This document shows, in pieces, positions 19,560 through 31,268 of a DNA stretch of 64,000 bases. The DNA is from Petunia secreta (taxonomy: Eukaryota; Streptophyta; Magnoliopsida; Solanales; Solanaceae). The number at the start of each line of letters is the position of its first letter. The first letter of the stretch is position 1. Location of the stretch: the NCBI GenBank assembly GCA_029990175.1, contig JARKIP010000065.1, positions 23,662,501-23,726,500 on the forward strand, in the 5' to 3' direction. The notes beneath the pieces are model-generated. The model did not search any database. It had not been told where the DNA came from and was given only the letters and a program-made list of their open reading frames with translations. Both the position numbers and the translations under genes were made by a program.

Positions 19560-20713
19560 TTTTATTTTTTCCATGACATTTTCATTATGTACTGACTTTA
19601 CAGATGATTCAAATTATATTTTCTCCTTCTTCTGTTTTTTGATTGCCCTGAATACAACCTTATTCTTCTTTTTTGGTGTCTTTTTCTTCTTCTTTTTTCG
19701 GATTTTTTCCTTGACTGGTGTGTCCTTAACTGGGGTTTCTTCATTTAGCACAACATTCAATTGGTTTACACATTCCCTTCCTTCTTTTTGTTTCCCTCAT
19801 TATCAGTATCCCTTATTGTTTCAATTTTTTCCATATCAATTTTATTCTCTGTTATTTTCTCCTGTTCCCTTTCTTCTGTTTGTTTTTTACTTTGAACTAC
19901 TATGCAATTGACAAAAAGGTGTCCTAATTTTCTGTAGTGTTTACAGTACTTAGGAATCCCTTCGTATTCAATTTTCTTCTCAAAGCCTTTCAATGGGAAA
20001 TTCAAATCCTCACATCCTACCCAAACACTATTAGATAACGATTTAAGCAGATCTACATCTACTCTTACATTTGCCATACTTGGTCGTGTTTTGGCTTTTG
20101 TTGCAACATCAAGCTCTAGAGGCACATTGCACTGACTATTTTTTTTATAGAATCCCAAGAAAATAGGTGATATGGAAGCCTTTGGAGAAGCACCCAGACG
20201 GGAACAATAGGTAGGTCCTCTTCAGGCTTGAAATCAGGGGTCAACTTCTGCAGTCACAACTGTTGCCCATCTATCTCCACCATTCTTCAGAACCATGTTG
20301 TGTTGTAGTCCTCATCGTTATTGAAATCTATGAAAACATTGAAGTTATCGTAGACTCAAATTCTCACTGAGCCTTTCAATGGGATTTTTTCTGAGAATTT
20401 TGACTTAATTTTTTCTATTTGGGGTCTGTTTTTTAGGAACTTTCCCACAATGGTTCTCCTGCATTGTGTAGTCATAGTCTCGTAGTAATCTTTTGTCTTG
20501 AAAATGATTGCTGCTATTCCATTATGCGTTGTCTTCCTTGCTAAGATTTGATCTAGACCTTGTCTTTGTATTGTTGGTAATTCTAAGAGCATTGCTTGTT
20601 GTCGTTGCGTAAGATCGTTTTTCATATTTTTCATTTGTATTCTGGATCGGGATTGCATGCTGGTTGTTTTGAGCTACCGTATGTCCCATTATATGGCCGT
20701 CCGGAGGCTCCAT
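19560..20713 (-). pseudogene. Degraded DUF4283 / CCHC-type retro-pseudogene (LINE ORF1-like)
   Basis: Minus-strand pieces of one protein in three frames. They are a start MEPPDGHIMGH at 20713, then GIAAIIFKTKDYYETM and RRTIVGKFLKNRPQIEKIKSKF (20610-20356), and finally LDVATKAKTRPSMANVRVDVDLLK, VWVGCEDLNFPLKGFEKKIEYEGIPKYCKHYRKLGHLFVNC and a Lys/Glu-rich tail (20158-19766 and beyond). This is the DUF4283 plus zinc-knuckle arrangement common in plant L1-type LINE ORF1 and in dispersed plant retro-pseudogenes; such copies are abundant in Solanaceae. Several frameshifts and a stop near 20354 make it non-functional. The 3' boundary is approximate. Confidence 0.75.
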
Positions 20714-20922
20714 TTAGTCGGTGCGTGGCCCGACTATCAATATTAGGGTTTTTTTGTTGGCGCGTGAGGCTCAAAGAGAGAGAGAGAATATTAAAAAAAA
20801 AAGACAATGTGACGGTGGAGTCCTTAAAGACATGTTTCTCACGTTAACATCCATTGTTTCATCCACAACTTGAGGTGAAATTGGCAGGAAAGAAACAGCC
20901 ATTCTAGTATCACATACAACGA

Positions 20923-21180
20923 GTCTGATGTGATAAAGTAACGGCTACTCATTGGAATGACGACATTGCCTGAAAATACAGTATAGTTCCAGCAGGTACA
21001 CAATATTTTCTTTACAGACATCAATATATACAGTCTGTTGTGATAAAGTAGCGGCTAAACATGGAAGCAAATGCACCTTAGTCCCAACGGGCTCAACTGA
21101 ACTAGCATTTTTATATAGACTCAAATATATAGTATAGTTCCAGTAGGTACACAATTTTTTTACGGACGCCGATATGTACC
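20923..21180. repeat. Imperfect two-copy repeat
   Basis: TGTGATAAAGTA(A/G)CGGCTA occurs near 20928 and 21039, and AGTATAGTTCCAG(C/T)AGGTACACAA near 20980 and 21131. Two diverged units of about 110-150 bp. No coding content. Confidence 0.6.
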
Positions 21181-22058
21181 TGAAAAATCACTAAGATTTC
21201 ACATATGAAATTTTGAACCGAAAATTGGATCGATTAAATAGTGAGATCATAAATATTGAACCCATCCAATTTTAGTTTTGGATTCGTCTTTGGCTTAATA
21301 TACACGTACCTCATGAAATTGTCAAACAGCAAGAAAGTTTCAAGAACTTTCAACTATTATATGCTATCAAGTACTAATTAATATATCATCAGTAATAATA
21401 CCAGATAGCATGTGGATAGTCAGGCAATGATTACCAACAAGCAGCTAGCCAAGTCTCAAACTCTAAAAAATGGTTTTGCTGATAACTAATTTTACATAAC
21501 ATATGATCCAGGCAATATAGAATGACCCAAATCAAGGGGTTCCCTGGCAATCCCACGCACAACAAAAGCTATTTCTAATGCAATCCAGTTACAATATTCA
21601 AGAATTTCTAAAATAAAGTGTAGGAGATGGATAAGAATGGGGAGCAAAAAAATTCATATAGGAATAATAAGGGAGAAATAAGAAGATGAATAGGTTATGG
21701 GGTTGAACAAACATGACAGAGGAAGGTGAAGCTTGTGTTCAGAAGGTTAAATATTAAAAATTGCTTAGCTATATATTACAATGTTAAAATTGAGAGTAGT
21801 AGTGTGGCGGGCGCTCTCATAATATTGCACCTACCTACCTTGAAGTTATACCGCTAAGCTAGTAGAAATCTTTTCTTTATATGTATAAATAAAATATTTT
21901 CGTATTATAGTAGTTAATGAATACCAGCGTGAATGAATAATATGTCTCTAATTGAAAATTAGAGTGTCTTGAAATAAAATTTACATGATTTTAGCAAAGA
22001 GCTAAGTTGGAGGTCACGAATACTAAATCAATCAAATCGTTTTGTAGGAATATATGCA
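21181..22058. other. AT-rich spacer left of the Mutator-like element
   Basis: No gene, repeat family or RNA gene recognised. AT-rich, ordinary intergenic sequence up to the target duplication at 22059. Confidence 0.6.
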
Positions 22059-22067
22059 TATATATAA
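22059..22067. repeat. Left 9-bp target duplication of the MULE
   Basis: TATATATAA, identical to 30964-30972. A 9-bp duplication is the hallmark of Mutator-superfamily transposition. The sequence is AT-rich, but the match abuts similar inverted termini on both sides. Confidence 0.8.
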
Positions 22068-22120
22068 GGGAGATTTACACAAATATACAATCCTATACCC
22101 AAAATTACGTAAAATACCGA
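22068..22120. repeat. Left MULE terminus and subterminal motif
   Basis: Begins GGGAGATTTACAC; TTACGTAAAATACCGATA follows within 60 bp. It pairs with the opposite end at 30900-30963. The 22121-23226 stretch after it is the transposase 5' region: it has CATACAAATT-type short repeats near 22940-23000 and no long frame. Confidence 0.65.
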
Positions 22121-23226
22121 TAGTATTCCACTTAACAAAAAGTAACAATAGTTTTTTTTCAAATACATACAAAATATAACAACCTATAAATACCTATAAT
22201 TTTAGAAAATTTTGCCTTTCTTTCCTTACCCACCTCTACTTTCCTTCCTACGTAAACTACTCTCTCTCTCTAAAAAAATCCTTTAATCCTTCAATTACAC
22301 TCCCAAGCTAGGATTTACATTGTGAAATTTAGGTTCAAATACAATTCTAAAACAACATACAATTGTTATTGTTCAACAATTCGAAGCTGCGATTCAGTCA
22401 AGTTCAAAATATCAAAAGTCGATTTTGCAATTTTGATTCCTGATTCCTCGATTTTACAGGTAAGTGTTCGAAGTTTTGTATTTACGTACTCAAAATATCG
22501 ATTGTTTGATTTTGTATTCGAAGTTTTGAATTTGAAATTGGTTGATTTTCTATACGAAGTTTTGAATTTTTGATTCTGCTTTTGATTTTGCGATTATGAA
22601 TTTGTACATTATTTGTACAAAATTGTACATTAGAAGTTCTGAAAACAAATTGTACATTCATTGATTTTTCTGTAAAGACATTGCGATTGTGATGTTCTGT
22701 AAATTGCATAGTTGCTTATGTATTAGCAGCTCTGTAACATACACATACATTTCATTTGTTTTACTAATTCAATTTTGTATTAGTAGTTCTGTATTAGCTT
22801 CCGCGATTCAGTATTCGAAGTTATACATTTATGTATTAGTATTTCTGTATTAGCTTCTGCCCATGAGTTGTTTAAGTGATTCGATGTTGTATTAGTAGTT
22901 TTGTATTACGAGTAACAAAATGCGTAATGACTCCGCAGATTCATACAAATTCATATAGGCATACAAATTCATACAAATTCATACACATTCATACAGGCAA
23001 TAGTAATAACTTGTGATTATTTTTGCATAGTCACTTTGTGGATTCAAAATACATACAAATTAATACATTTAATTGCATATAATTGCATTTACTCTGTATT
23101 TAACTGCATACAATATGTCATTGTTGAATGCTAGCATACAGATTCATGCACTGCATATACAAATTAAATACACATCCATATAGTGCAAATACTAAAGTTA
23201 TGTAACAATTTTTAAACTGGTCTCAT

Positions 23227-26085
23227 ATGGCATCAGTCACAGTACTTCTCCAACAAAAAGGACGATGGGATACAACAGGAAACTACATTGACTATAGTGT
23301 TGACGCAATAGTAATAAACTGTGATTGTACTTTTGATGATCTGACCTCTGCAATTGCAAACCAACTTCGTGTTGATACCACTACAAAACAAATCGAAATA
23401 AGGTACAAGGTGGATGCAACACGACCTGCAATGGAAATACACAATGACATGGGAGTCAAAGTGTTTGTTGAGGTGAAAAAGGATAACAAGGAACTAGGAA
23501 GATATCCATTGTGTATTTCAGTGAATGAAAGGTCATTCAATGAATCTGGATATAGTGAAAATTTGATAGTTGATTCACCTGAATATGTAGAGAGTAATAA
23601 CATACAGTCAATAGCCGAGGAGAATACACAAGAATTGATAGCTTTCCACGACTTTTGAAACTTTGAAGATTGTAGTGCTCTTATAATTGCAGATCCTATG
23701 CAAAAAGATATTACCGAGGGGCAGGTTTTCTAAGACAAGAAAACACTCATCAAAGCAATGAAGCACTATGCATTAACGGGAAAGTTTCACTTTAAGGTTA
23801 AAAGATCAAGCTCAACATGGTACGAAACTTCAAAAACTGTTGCTTAACTTGTGTCTGAAGTTACTTCTGTATAAATCTGTATATATCTGTATACTGTTTT
23901 TAGTCACTCTGTCACTATACTTAAATCTCTATGTTGTGAAAAGGTCTGTATATGTATAATAATGTATAATAATGTATGACAGTGTAAAAATCTGTATATT
24001 TAAGAGTATGACAATGTAAAAAATTGTAAGATCAAAAGCTGTATAATTATTCGTCTATCTGTATAATAGTTATATGTAAAATACTAACCCGTGACATCTT
24101 ATGTATGTATAGCTATTGCCTGATTTGCACCGGGGAGAATTGCACATGGAAGTTTAAGGCTTCAAGCTTGAATGCATCTAATCTGTTCAAAATTAGGAAA
24201 TTTGTGAATGAACACTCTTGCCCGCTGAAGAACAAAATTTTCAGCCATAAACAAGCAACTGCAAACATCATTGGGAGTGTTATCAAGTACAAATTTAAAG
24301 ATGCGAAGGCAACTTACAAACCAAGGGAGATAATTGAAGACATTCACAAACAATTCGGTGTGGAGCTTCCCTATATGAAGGCGTGGCGATCAAAGTAAAT
24401 AGCTATGGAAATAATGAGAGGTGATCCAAAAGATTCATACAACAAGTTACCAAGCTACTTAGACATTTTGGAGAAATTTAACCCGGGGTCAATTGTGGAC
24501 TTCGTTAAAACTGATGATGATTTCTTCTTATATGCCTTTGTGGCACTTAATGCATCAATAAATGGATGGGAATATTGCAGACCAATTGTTGTTGTTGATG
24601 GTAGCTTCCTTACAGCTACACATAAAGGGACATTCCTTGCTGCGAGTACAATGGATGCAGCAGGTAAAGTTTAAAAATATTTGAATTCCAGTGTATAAAT
24701 CTGTATGAATTTGTATAATTCTCTGCTGATTGGCCTTTCTAATTTGTATGGTCATGCACCGGCAGAATCCTCCCTCTAGCGTATGCTATAGTCGATTCAG
24801 AGAATGATTCTGCGTGGCATTGGTTTTTTGATAATTTTAGAAAAGCATATGGTGAAAGGGATGATATGTGTATTGTTTCAGACCGTAAAGAAAGCATCTT
24901 GAAAGAAACCTCTATTGTATATCCCATGGTTCCACACTATGCATGCATTTGGCATCTCTGGAACAATGTGAAAAGTAAATTCAAAAGGGCTGAAGACAAA
25001 CTGTATGAAGCTTTACAATGGCTAAAGCATAAACAGTTAGGGAGTTTGATTAAAAAATGAAAGAAGTGGCAAATATGGACAACCGGATCAAAACATACCT
25101 GTATAATGTTGGCTATCAAAAGTGGGCTAGGGCACATGCAACTGTCCGTCGTGGCTGGATAATGACTTCAAATATTACGGAGTCATTAAATGCAGCTAGC
25201 AAGGGTGCAAGAGATATGCCTTTATCAGCCTTTATGGAGTCCATGAGAGCAAAAGTTTAACTCTGAAACAACCGCAACAGGGAAGGTGCAGAGAATACAT
25301 TCACAAAGCTGGGTGAAAAATATAATGATATTCTTGATAAACATCGAACCTTGGTTCTCGAGATGACGGTAACACTTTTTTGTAGTTCAGTTTCAAAAAT
25401 TTATGAAGTATGTATGTTTGGCGTATATATTTGAATAATTCTGCACTAACGTTGGTCCAGTAGCTAAAAGACTAGAATATGGGTGATGACTAATCTAATT
25501 TACTTTGTATTTAATTGCATACAAAGTATTCTGTATATTTTTGTAGAACTGTGTATTAATGCGTATGTATAGTATATATTGTAGCGCTGTAGACTATATA
25601 CTCTAGCTAATACTCAAAAAGCTTATATATTACAGGTAAAGACTTCATCAGCTTATTCATATTCAGTTTGGCATGGGCAAAAGAAATTTCTTGTGTCATT
25701 AAAAGACCGAACATGCTGCTGTAGAAGGTTCCAAATCAATGAGCTACCATGTGCACATGCAGTCGCTGTGATGAAATCTAAATGCATGGATGAGGAGTTG
25801 TATGCCTCCCCATACTACACAAAAGACTACCTGTTGAAGACATATCAAGTGCCTGTCAATCCAATACCAGATGAAAGCAATTGGGACATCCCTACATATA
25901 TTACTAATGAAGTTGTGCACCCCCCCCCCCCCCAAATATGGAAAAGGACTCTGGGCAGACCAAAAAAGACCAGACACAAGCCAGCTTGGCAACTGCATCC
26001 AAAAAGATCAAAGATGACATGTGGACTGTGTGGGAACGAAGGGCACAATAGAGCAACATGCACAAATCTGTCTAAGAGAAGCTGA
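23227..26085 (+). pseudogene. MURA-type (MULE) transposase, intron-containing, decayed
   Basis: Pieces in order: N-terminal beta-rich MULE domain (23227-23658); the DNA-binding zinc region LIKAMKHYALTGKF...YCLICTGENCTWKF...EHSCPLKNK (23740-24300); and the DDE transposase core with PIVVVDGSFLTATHKGTFL (24575-24640), CIVSDRKESI near 24880, HYACIWHLWNNVK, and NITESLNAASKGARDMPL near 25175. These are followed by the SWIM zinc finger CRRFQINELPCAHAVAVM (25720-25780), a GRPKKTRHK basic motif and a C-terminal CCHC knuckle CGLCGNEGHNRATC. The three acidic catalytic positions are visible. Likely introns 23820-24112 and 25369-25635 have GT...AG ends. Stops near 23659, 25051, 25258 and 25264 (CAA to TAA and TGG to TGA type) show decay. 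Confidence 0.85.
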
Positions 26086-26324
26086 AAACAAGATGTGGAT
26101 ACTGTTTGTTCTCATTTACAAAAACCATTTATTACAATGACAATTATTACATTGCAATTGTATAAAAATTTCATACATTGAAATTCATGGAACTACAAAA
26201 ATATCTGTTTCTCAGCTTAGTTCGAAAGACTGTTCAAATATTCTTTTGAATAAATCCGTTTTGTTTTGTATCGATCTGTAGTATTTTGTATAAGTCTGTA
26301 TGTGTGAAATGTATGGCATGTAGT

Positions 26325-27030
26325 GCGGGCATACAATTTTGTTGTCGGTATGTATAAATCTGTATAATAGTGTATGTCCAGTATGGGTAGAATGTATGTT
26401 ACACTAGCAAAGCTCAGGTGGTAATGCAAGTGCGCGGTGAGCGTAGTAGCCCCCTCGGGCATGCTCTTTGTACAAGCAAGCAAAGAGCTACTGAGTGAAA
26501 GTGAAAGATAAGTAAGCAGGGTACGACGAAGCCCTAGGCCTAATGTCATCAGATAACAAAGTTTATTTTGCCCCAGAACCCTCCGCAGCACGGGGCCCCA
26601 CCCGAAAGTGCGATAAGCCTATATGGATATCTTGCAAAGCACCATCGGCCCTGGTCAGGCGACCCGAAAGGACCAGACATAAACCACCCGCTAAGAAAAT
26701 GGTAAATCAGACAAGCGATCAAGCTGGGAAGTGAGGGATACATGATGGATTTTTCTAGGATGTATGTGTGGGCATACAGTTTTGTTGCCGGTATGTATAA
26801 AACTATATAATGGTGTATGTCTAGTATGGGTAGAATGTATGTTATGCTGCATAGACATACACTTAATTCGCTTGCATAGCACATAGAATTTTCTTGGCAT
26901 GCAGTGGGGACGGATTTGCTATAGGAAACAACTTATCTACCCATTGTGTGAAATTTATGTCAGGTTGTGTGGGCATACACTTTTATTCGAGTATGTATAA
27001 AACTGTATGTTAGGCTGCATACAAATACAT
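26325..27030. repeat. Repeated GGGCATACA..GGGTAGAATGTATGTTA segments
   Basis: A roughly 75-bp unit beginning GGGCATACA and ending GGGTAGAATGTATGTTA occurs at about 26328-26402 and 26770-26846, with a partial third copy from about 26970. The region lies between the 3' ends of the two convergent MULE genes, where their transcripts would end. Confidence 0.7.
26403..26745. other. Foreign-looking GC-richer insert between MULE repeat units
   Basis: About 340 bp that interrupts the TGTATA-rich style of the element (GTAGCCCCCTCGGGCATGC, GCACGGGGCCCCACCCGAAA). It lies exactly between two copies of the 75-bp unit. It looks like organellar, perhaps mitochondrial, DNA, but I cannot confirm this. No gene is recognised in it. 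Confidence 0.45.
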
Positions 27031-27364
27031 TTCATTCACCACCCGGTGCAATAGACATGTATGTTAAAATTCATACATGTCTATTGCAACACAAACTGAA
27101 ACAGCGCTCAAGGGAGGGCGATGCACTTCACCCTTATCAAAAACCAAGTTTTGAATGAGTGAAAATGAGTGCTAAAATTCATTTCATTAACGTATAAAAA
27201 TTGTATAAACTATGAACAAAAAAAGGAATAAGAACGTCATTATATTAACATATTATAAAACCAAACATCCAGAAGCATATTCCTTGATGTAACTTAGAAA
27301 CAAAAATAGAACAATGATGTCTTAAACATCAGTATATTCAAAACTGCTTAAACCTAAACATAAA

Positions 27365-30300
27365 CTACTTAATGATAAACTTCTCCCCGCTTTGGACCAG
27401 CCTTCTTCTTGAACTGAATTCCTGTAACCTCATCCCAACTGATGGAACGTTCGTCCTTCTTTGTTTTGCATAGTGCCATAGTAGTGTGCCCAATCTGCTA
27501 CGGTAAATATCAACATTAAAATCTGCAGGTGGTTGATTGAATCCACATGCAAAATACTCAGCATATGCTGCAATATACACACCACAGTAGCTGCAAACAC
27601 AACAAAAACAAAATTTAAGTAAAAAGAACTACATAACAGAAATAGTAACAAAAATGTATTTCTAATATACATACAGTGATCCAACAGCTTGTTTTGGAAT
27701 ATCTGTAACTGAAACAACGGAGAGTGGATCTGTCGCAGATTTATCTTTGAAAGCTGGGTTTAAATTCCAATCAATGTCAGGCCTCGCACCATAGAAGCTG
27801 GTGACTTAAAGGTAAAGAGGCAAGACAACAGCCAATTTTTGAACTAGACCACGCGCAGGAGCACTAGATCTTCCACGCATAGAATCAAACAACCAAATGC
27901 ACCTCTCTTTGAATGCCACAACAGCCAACACCCAGTGAAATTTCTCTTTAACATGCAATGGGACTAAAACATGATCAACGTTAACCCATGGGGTGTTTCC
28001 AATCAGCCTAAATCCCATAACATATTGCGCTATAGGATCATCATTAGACACCACAGTCGGATTGTTCTTACTAGCTTTGTACGCCTTAAAAATGTCCTCA
28101 ACCATATTCTTGAAATAACAGTCAGTAGTGGTGAATTTACAAGAAACATCAGGACCATATTTTCCTTTCTTCCTGCAGTGGTAAAACACAACATCAATGT
28201 GCTGGACATTTGAGATAAACATATAATCAAAAAAGGCTACACATAACAATCAGGAATATAAACATACAATTGAGATAAATGTATACAGATTCATAAAATT
28301 TTATACAAAAAAATACAGAAAAATAAGAATCAGTTGATGCACATGCATACAGGTATATACAAACACATACATACTAGGTCATTCAAAGTGCCTCCACTGT
28401 GTAGCAACGTCCGAAACCATTCCTTCCTTTCAACTTTCACAACTCCTAACGCAAAAGGATGCTGAATTCGGTTAGCTTCTCTTGGATAAAGCGACTTCCT
28501 GATGATTTACAAAAATTAAACAAAACAAATCATTACAAAGGAATACAAAAGGAAAAATACCATCAACAGAACAAAATAAAAGGAAAAATACCTTCGATTG
28601 CTTGGCTCGATCCCATCTTCAACCCATTCAACAAATGCATCATCCAAAGGGGGCAAGTTGAATTTTTGTACCTCATCATGAGTTGCAACAATATTGGTAA
28701 ATACCAAATACAAAAATAGACCACACAATAATCGTTAAATGAAACGCGTACAAAGGCATACATATACATAAAAAAACACAAATAAAGTAAATGTAACAAT
28801 TTTTTACCTCAGCGCTTGTGCCACTAAACATTCCTTTGGACAGATTGCTAAACCTAGGTTGATTGACAATAACTTTCCAATTGAGAATCCAAGGAGTTAA
28901 GTTACCAACACGAGTAGCAACTTTTCGATCAACCACCGAACAACATTCATAAAACCAAACTTGTACTGCAAGCGGCAACCCACCAATACGATAAAATTTC
29001 AAAGTAGGATATAACTTCTGGCGAATAGTTTCAAGCAATAACATAAACGAACATTTGCCCCATGGATAAGTAAGATATGCCCCTGATTCAACCAAATCAA
29101 AGTGTTCGTTGGGTATATACTGACCACTGTCAGTAGACAACACAAACACATGTAGAAAATGCAAAACAGCCAACTTCACGGCATCTTCATCACCAATCCA
29201 ACGCTTACCAGTGAAACATTTGATTAACTCACTCCTATGCACCTTTTCCTGATTGGGGAAATAGCTCAACATAAGCCTATTAGGAGTAGCATCAGCAACA
29301 ACTATATCATCCCCAAAGCAATTCAAACCTGTTATAACTGCAAAGTCTCTTAGCCCAAAGCACAACCGCGTACCATTAACCATAATAGTAAACTCATTGG
29401 GGGCGGTCTGATATAATTTCTCTTAACATCAAGTGGTGAATTAATTGGTATTGATCAAAAACTTGTGGTAGATCCAAGAAGTACCCAAAGCAGGTCTGCC
29501 TAAACAATTGTAATTGAACAGGTGTCAAAGTGTCTTCTAATGTGCTAACAATGTCATAACGAGTTGTCGCAGTCCAGTGATCGACAACAGAAACAATATC
29601 TGTAGGAACATAAAATTTGCAGCCCTATATATGGACAAAATAAAGAAGTAAAATTAACAATAAGGATATACAAAAGAGAATACAAAAATATACAAATTCA
29701 TACAACAAAAAGAGCAAAAGGCAAAAGAATAAGCAAGAACATACAGAATAAGTCTACATAGGTACGCACATGAATAACTCTATTTTAAACATGAAGACAC
29801 ACTATAAACAAGGGACATACAAAAATATACAAGCAAACACAAAGTCTATACATTAATATCCAAGACACATAAAGAAAAAGTACAGTTTACACAAAAAAAA
29901 TTCATAGCATGTCCATTTTAAACAAGAACATACAAAATACACAAGCGAATATAGGTTTATACATCAATAGCCGACAACATACAGAAATATACAGGAAAAT
30001 ACAAAGTTTACACAAAAATATACATATCATGTCTATTTTAAACAGGGACATAAAAATACACAAGAAAATACAGGTTTATACATCAATAGCCTAGAAACAT
30101 ACAGAAATATACAGGAAAATACATAGTTTACACAAAAATATACATATCATGTCTATTTTAAATAGGAACATACAAACTATACAAGCGAATACAGGTTTAT
30201 ACATCAATAGCCGAGAAACATACAGAAATATACAGGAAAATACACAGGTTACACAAAAAATATACAGTTTACACATTAAATACATAGTTTAGACATGTGT

Positions 30301-30660
30301 ACTAGGAAAACATACACAAATATACAATAAAATACAACATGAAAAAAAAAACAAAATTATACATACAGTTTCCTCTGAGCACAGTTGATTTTGTACGAGA
30401 ACTCTACACCGGTCAAATTTGCTCCTTTTCAACTTAACGTCAGCGTCGATTTCGTCGACGAAATCATCATCCACCACACGTTTACCTTTATCGTCATCTC
30501 TCACCTTCCGTTTACCAGGTTTAACATCCGGCAAAACTTCAGGACTACTAAGTCCAACTGACCGCCCTCGTCGACGTCCCTGAACAACCGGCAAACCTTC
30601 ATGACGCGATTTCATACGCTTTTCACGATCAGACGGTAAACTATTTGATTTTTGAGACAT
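27365..30660 (-). pseudogene. Ulp1 (C48) protease-like gene with DUF1985 region, carried by the MULE
   Basis: Minus-strand, multi-exon. Exon 1 (30660-30367) encodes a basic, nuclear-type N-terminus (GKRKVRDDDKGKR). Exon 2 (29624 to about 28808) encodes a DUF1985-like domain (RQTCFGYFLDLPQ, LCFGLRDFAVITGL, YPWGKCSFMLLLETI) with a one-base shift in a C run near 29403. Two short exons follow (about 28691-28592 and 28500-28380), then the protease exon (about 28230-27676). That exon has YHCRKKGKYGPDV, VDHVLVPLHVKEKFHWVLAVV (catalytic His) and WLFDSMRG (catalytic Asp). The last exon (27593-27367) has YCGVYIAAYAEYFACG with the catalytic Cys. Ulp1-type enzymes cleave SUMO from proteins. A TAA at 27806 interrupts the protease exon, so this copy is probably dead. 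The residue before the Cys is Tyr, not the usual Asp. Confidence 0.8.
29780..30267. repeat. 120-bp tandem repeat in the first intron of the Ulp1-like gene
   Basis: Three units start with CATGTC(C/T)ATTTTAAA at 29908, 30028 and 30148, exactly 120 bp apart; a more diverged, indel-bearing fourth lies at about 29780-29907. Each contains TACATCAATAGCC and ACATACAGAAATATACAGG. The array lies in the 742-bp first intron (30366-29625). Confidence 0.88.
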
Positions 30661-30899
30661 TTTCGATCAAATTGAACCACGTATTTGAGAAATTCTGGCA
30701 AAAATTTGCCGGAGAGAAAACCCTAAATTGATAACTATGAAGAAATTAAAGAGGAATGGAGAGAATAAACTGAAGTTTGTTGAGAGAAATGGAGAAGGCA
30801 AAGGGAAAATACAAAAACCGCTAAAAATAATGTAGGAAATGTCTATTTTGCCCCTTATGGTATGTTTTGTAATTAATTTAAAAGTATTGTTATGTTACG

Positions 30900-30963
30900 T
30901 AAATTTTGAAAAGTATCAGTATGTTACGTAGCTGTTTAGAGCGTCAACTCGCGTAAATTTTCC
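30900..30963. repeat. Right MULE terminus
   Basis: The reverse complement begins GGAAAATTTACGC and continues to CTACGTAACATACTGATA and a second TTACGTAACATA block. It ends next to the TATATATAA duplication at 30964-30972. Confidence 0.65.
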
Positions 30964-30972
30964 TATATATAA

Positions 30973-31212
30973 TCACATTACTGAGAACTTACTTACCAGT
31001 GGACCCGCCATTGGAAAGACTGATTGTACGTGTCTATTATGTGTGTATTCAATAAACAAAATAAGTCTCCTTTTATAAGAGCCTATTAGAGTTTACAGTA
31101 ATTAATTTTATCTACTGGGCTTTAGAGCACTACTTATGGTAACTTTCTACAAGTTTTAGGTTCACCTTACACTGAACTAAATAATGAATATAATTTGGAA
31201 CATATATGTTGC

Positions 31213-31268
<56 letters not shown>

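Larger units (their letters stand above)
22068..30963. mobile_element. Mutator-like element with transposase and Ulp1-like protease genes (Kaonashi-type MULE)
   Basis: 8,896-bp element flanked by the perfect 9-bp repeat TATATATAA. Its termini are poorly conserved inverted repeats: left GGGAGATTTACAC, right (reverse complement) GGAAAATTTACGC, 10 of 13 identical. Both ends then carry a TACGTAA(A/C)ATAC(C/T)GATA block within about 60 bp. The left half encodes a MURA-type transposase on the plus strand; the right half encodes a Ulp1/C48 protease-like gene on the minus strand, so the two genes converge. MULEs that carry a Ulp1-like gene and have weak terminal repeats are known from Arabidopsis and other plants (Kaonashi type). 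Both genes are decayed, so movement would need help in trans. Confidence 0.85.

Noticed and set aside
19327..19911. 194-residue Phe/Leu/Ser-rich plus-strand frame resembling a membrane protein
   Set aside because: It is the antisense of the Lys/Glu-rich tail of the DUF4283 pseudogene; the hydrophobic look comes from reversing A-rich codons.
20339..20713. Separate small genes in the DUF4283 region
   Set aside because: The pieces are consecutive segments of one known protein arrangement in shifted frames, so they are one pseudogene.
25919..25934. Run of C bases in the transposase as a sequencing error or frameshift site
   Set aside because: The frame is open through it (PPPP) and continues into the expected GRPKKTRHK and CCHC motifs, so no error is required.
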